This document shows positions 61,755 through 64,000 of a stretch of DNA of 64,000 bases, piece by piece. The notes beneath the pieces were generated by a model that was given only the letters and a program-made list of their open reading frames with translations, did no database searches and was not told where the DNA came from. The stretch is from Odobenus rosmarus divergens (Eukaryota; Chordata; Mammalia; Carnivora; Odobenidae), in NCBI RefSeq assembly GCF_000321225.1, contig NW_004450324.1, positions 881,600 through 945,599 of the forward strand, in the 5' to 3' direction. The position numbers and the translations under genes were made by a program. The number at the start of each line of letters is the position of its first letter. Positions within the stretch are counted from its first letter, which is position 1.

Positions 61755-61910
61755 ACTACAAATCCCAGAATGCACTTTCCCCTATTTTTTCTCGCGAGAA
61801 TCCCGGAGGGCTAGATCAACCAATCCCTTCATGAGGAGCCTAGCTATCAGCCAATCCGAAGGCGAATGGACGCCCGAGGGCGGGAGGAGCAAGGCGCCCT
61901 AAGATTTGAA
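61755..61910 (+). promoter_or_regulatory. SPC25: SPC25 promoter: ZNF143, BANP, two NF-Y boxes, CHR
   Basis: Five sites lie in order. ACTACAAATCCCAGAATGC at 61755-61773 fits the ZNF143 site. TCTCGCGAGA at 61790-61799 is the palindrome bound by BANP. CCAAT boxes at 61820-61824 and 61851-61855 are 31 bp apart, the NF-Y spacing typical of G2/M promoters. TTTGAA at 61905-61910 fits the CHR of DREAM/MuvB targets, with a GC-rich GGCGCCC at 61893-61899 before it. SPC25 peaks in G2/M, so the architecture fits the gene. No TATA box; the region is GC-rich. Confidence 0.75.
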
Positions 61911-61929
61911 ATAGGAAAGTCGGCGCGGC

Positions 61930-62030
61930 TGCGGGACCTGGTTCTGGAGACGCAGTTTTGGCTCGAGTTGGTTCAGGTCTTTTGTGGGTCTTTTGTGGGT
62001 AGGTGGAGGGGCGCAGGCCTCCTGGAGAAG
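61930..62030 (+). other. SPC25: SPC25 exon 1 (noncoding, probable)
   Basis: The GC-rich stretch after the CHR motif ends at a strong donor, GAGAAG followed by GTGAGG at 62031. It has no ATG, which suits a 5' UTR exon. The start is a guess from promoter layout. A second possible donor, GTGG followed by GTAGGT, lies about 30 bases upstream of the chosen one. Confidence 0.45.
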
Positions 62031-62831
62031 GTGAGGGAGGTGGGAACTCACCAGGGCTCCCCGATCCGCCTGTCGCGATAAGGAAAGTGGGTTTCCGGGC
62101 GGGATTTATTTTCGGGAACGAAGTCTGAAATGCACGGCTTGTTGTTTGCACGTCGGGGTGGGCGGCGGTGAGGCTGAAAGGTTCCGGATTTCAGCGAACG
62201 AGAGTTCTGTGGCCCTCCTGGTAAGGTTTTAGGTTTTTGGGAAGGTTTTAGCGTTACAGAAAACTGGTGGAGATTGCAGTCTTACCGGACATTGCTTTAC
62301 AGAAGAGGACACCAAGACCCAGAGAGTGCAGGTGACTTGTACCTTTCCTGGACTAAGCTCACTAAATTCCCACTCCAGTCGCCTGTTTAGTGCTACTTTT
62401 CCTGATCTTAGTGGGAGGGAGAGACAGGCTAGATGTGGGGTCTTATCCTATGAGAGGGGGCCATCCATCTGGGACCTGGCAATGCAGGCCAGAATTCACA
62501 TGGTCAGAGTTGGAAACGCCTTATAAGTTACCAATTTTACTTGTGAGAAAACGGAGTCAGAATCTTTTTCCCAAGGTCATAGAGCTGTGTGAGTGTCTTG
62601 TGCAGTTACACTACTGACAAGTCCCTCGGAGATAAAGATGTCTTTCCTGGAATCTTGCATCTTAACGGTGGTTAAGTCCAGGTGGCTTGATCTGCCTTGG
62701 AGTATCTAGAGTTAAAAGTAAGCTGCTATTTTCTAGCAAAGGTCACACTGCCAAAATATGCTTGATTGGAATATGAGCCTGATTTGATTTTAATGACTCA
62801 TAAGAAATATAATGTTCTATTTGTTTTGTAG
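62031..62831 (+). other. SPC25: SPC25 intron 1 (probable)
   Basis: 801 nt between the proposed exon 1 donor and the acceptor TTTTGTAG before the coding exon. GC content falls along it. Nothing else recognised. Confidence 0.5.
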
Positions 62832-62984
62832 CATTTTCTTCCAAAATGATAGAGGACGAACTTGCACTATTTGATAAAAGCATAAATGAATTTTGGAATA
62901 AATTCAAAAGCACTGTCAGTGACACTTCCTGTGGGATGGTGGGGCTAAGAGACACCTACAAAGACTCCATCAAAGCATGTGGAG
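62832..62984 (+). CDS. SPC25: SPC25 exon 2 (first coding exon)
   Basis: Starts after TTTTGTAG with 14 nt of 5' UTR, then the ATG at 62846. Coding part 139 nt, ending in the first base of a split Glu codon (donor GTAACT). The end reads DTYKDSIKACG. Confidence 0.92.
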
Positions 62985-63145
62985 GTAACTGAAGTTAACT
63001 TGTAACATGCTGTTTTGTTGTTCTTGCTTTTTATGTTATTTCAGCTGAATTAAAACTTCAATTCCAATTTCTCTTTCAGAAAAGCTGTCCGTGAAATTAA
63101 AGGAAGAAGAACGAATGGTTGAGATGTTTCTGGAATATCAAAATC
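62846..63145 (+). CDS. SPC25: SPC25 (NDC80 kinetochore complex subunit), 5' part
   Basis: SPC25 pairs with SPC24 at the inner end of the NDC80 complex and links spindle microtubule attachment to the inner kinetochore. The first two coding exons are present: 62846-62984 (ATG in CCAAAATGA) and 63080-63145, giving residues 1 to 68 and the first base of the next codon. They encode the N-terminal segment starting MIEDELALFDKSINEFWNKF and the start of the coiled coil (KLKEEERMVEMFLEYQN). The C-terminal RWD-type globular domain lies beyond the window. Compared with the human protein as I recall it, there are two extra residues near position 23 (STVSDTSCGM). The match is otherwise close, so identification is firm; the intron between the exons is 95 nt. 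Confidence 0.93.
63080..63145 (+). CDS. SPC25: SPC25 exon 3
   Basis: 66 nt. AA completes Glu, then KLSVKLKEEERMVEMFLEYQ and Asn plus one base (C). The donor is GTAGGT. Heptad-like charged sequence, the start of the coiled coil. Confidence 0.92.
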
Positions 63146-64000
63146 GTAGGTGACAAACTGTAAACCACAGTTTTTTTAGATTGAACATCTTTAGGCCATC
63201 CCTCACACAAACAAAACAATGTACTGTGTGTGTATATATATACACACATACGTATAAAACTAATAAACATTTGTGTACCTACAACCCAGCTTAAGAAATA
63301 GAACATCCCATGTATACTTTTCTCTTCTCCCACCTTCCAGAACTAACCTCTTAGTATTTAGTATTGTGTTTTTGAATGTTATATAAATGGCATCACTTTG
63401 TGTATATTCTGTCCCTTTTTTTAATCATCAGTATGCTTGTGAGATTCATCTGTGCTGATGTGTAAATGCCAGTTATTTGAAAAATGAGTTTGTTTTCTCA
63501 TTGGAAATCAGAGGCTGGGGGTTGAAAAGCTGGAGTTCCTCAGTTCTTTGGGGGTAGGGTTAGTACTCTTGACTGTTTTCTCCATATTTTTCCTGTTATT
63601 CTTGCCCTCTCGTTTATACTACTCTGGAGTTTCCACGGTGTATATGTAGGTTTTATTGAATTCTTATACACAGATCACAGACTTGTGGCCACAGGCCACA
63701 AGCTAAATTTCATGGCACCGTGTTTTAAACATTATTAATGGAATGTCTTTAGATGGAACGTGTGTCCTTTAATTTGCTACAGTCCCCAGTAATTTCTTTG
63801 GCTTTGTTTTGCCCACTTTACTTATTATTTGGCCCCTGAAGGCGTTTGATTTTGGAGCCCTGGTAGGCTATTATGCTAGCCTTTTACCCGTATTTACTGT
63901 CTGAGCTGCCCTGAAGCTTCCTTGCCCTTTTATTGTTTTCATTTCTTCTGTAACCACAAGTAGAAAGGAAAACCACTTGTGTGTATTTGTGTGTGTGTAA
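63146..64000 (+). other. SPC25: SPC25 intron 3 (5' part)
   Basis: No further coding exon is seen to the window end. It includes a TGTGTATATATATACACACA tract near 63225 and a stretch at 63240-63420 that may be an old L1 relic. Confidence 0.75.

Noticed and set aside
61639..62151. Open frames on both strands around the SPC25 promoter
   Set aside because: They cover promoter motifs and the presumed noncoding first exon; GC-rich CpG sequence has few stop codons.

Overview
This is a stretch of mammalian nuclear genome, almost certainly from a caniform carnivore. Its youngest repeats are tRNA-Lys-derived CAN-SINEs of the type that begins GGGGCGCCTGGGTGGCTCAG. Their internal sequence resembles the arctoid (bear, seal, mustelid) versions more than the dog or cat versions; that refinement is inference from memory. 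Coding DNA is a small fraction of the window, and single-copy intron and intergenic DNA fills most of it. A 50-base assembly gap (N) lies at 15130-15179.

Three genes are present, in the order and orientation known from the human chromosome 2q31 neighbourhood (mirror image): ABCB11 (+), G6PC2 (-), SPC25 (+). The last ten coding exons of ABCB11 (bile salt export pump) lie between 4887 and 28257. Their summed length is 1788 nt, which equals the human cDNA interval c.2179-3966, so the second half of the transporter (second membrane domain and second nucleotide-binding domain) is complete and open. All five coding exons of G6PC2 (islet glucose-6-phosphatase-related protein) lie on the minus strand between 48416 and 42153 and join to an intact 356-codon frame with the phosphatase catalytic residues present. 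SPC25 (kinetochore NDC80-complex subunit) starts at about 61.9 kb; its promoter, a probable noncoding first exon and the first two coding exons are in the window, and the rest lies beyond 64000.

Layout: 1-4886 intron of ABCB11; 4887-28257 ABCB11 exons and introns, with intron 21 packed with old L1 pieces; 28258-42152 the tail-to-tail ABCB11/G6PC2 intergenic region; 42153-48416 G6PC2; 48417-61750 the divergent G6PC2/SPC25 intergenic region, which carries a recent 5'-truncated L1 with an apparent 3' transduction; 61755-64000 SPC25 promoter and 5' part of the gene.

The genes are neighbours but do not act in one pathway: ABCB11 exports bile salts from hepatocytes, G6PC2 tunes glucose sensing in pancreatic beta cells, and SPC25 serves chromosome segregation. 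I found no evidence for a new biological system. The most useful observations are the L1 3' transduction, the layered SPC25 cell-cycle promoter, one extra codon in G6PC2 exon 3, a Gly-to-Glu change in ABCB11 exon 21, and a SINE pair bracketing the assembly gap.
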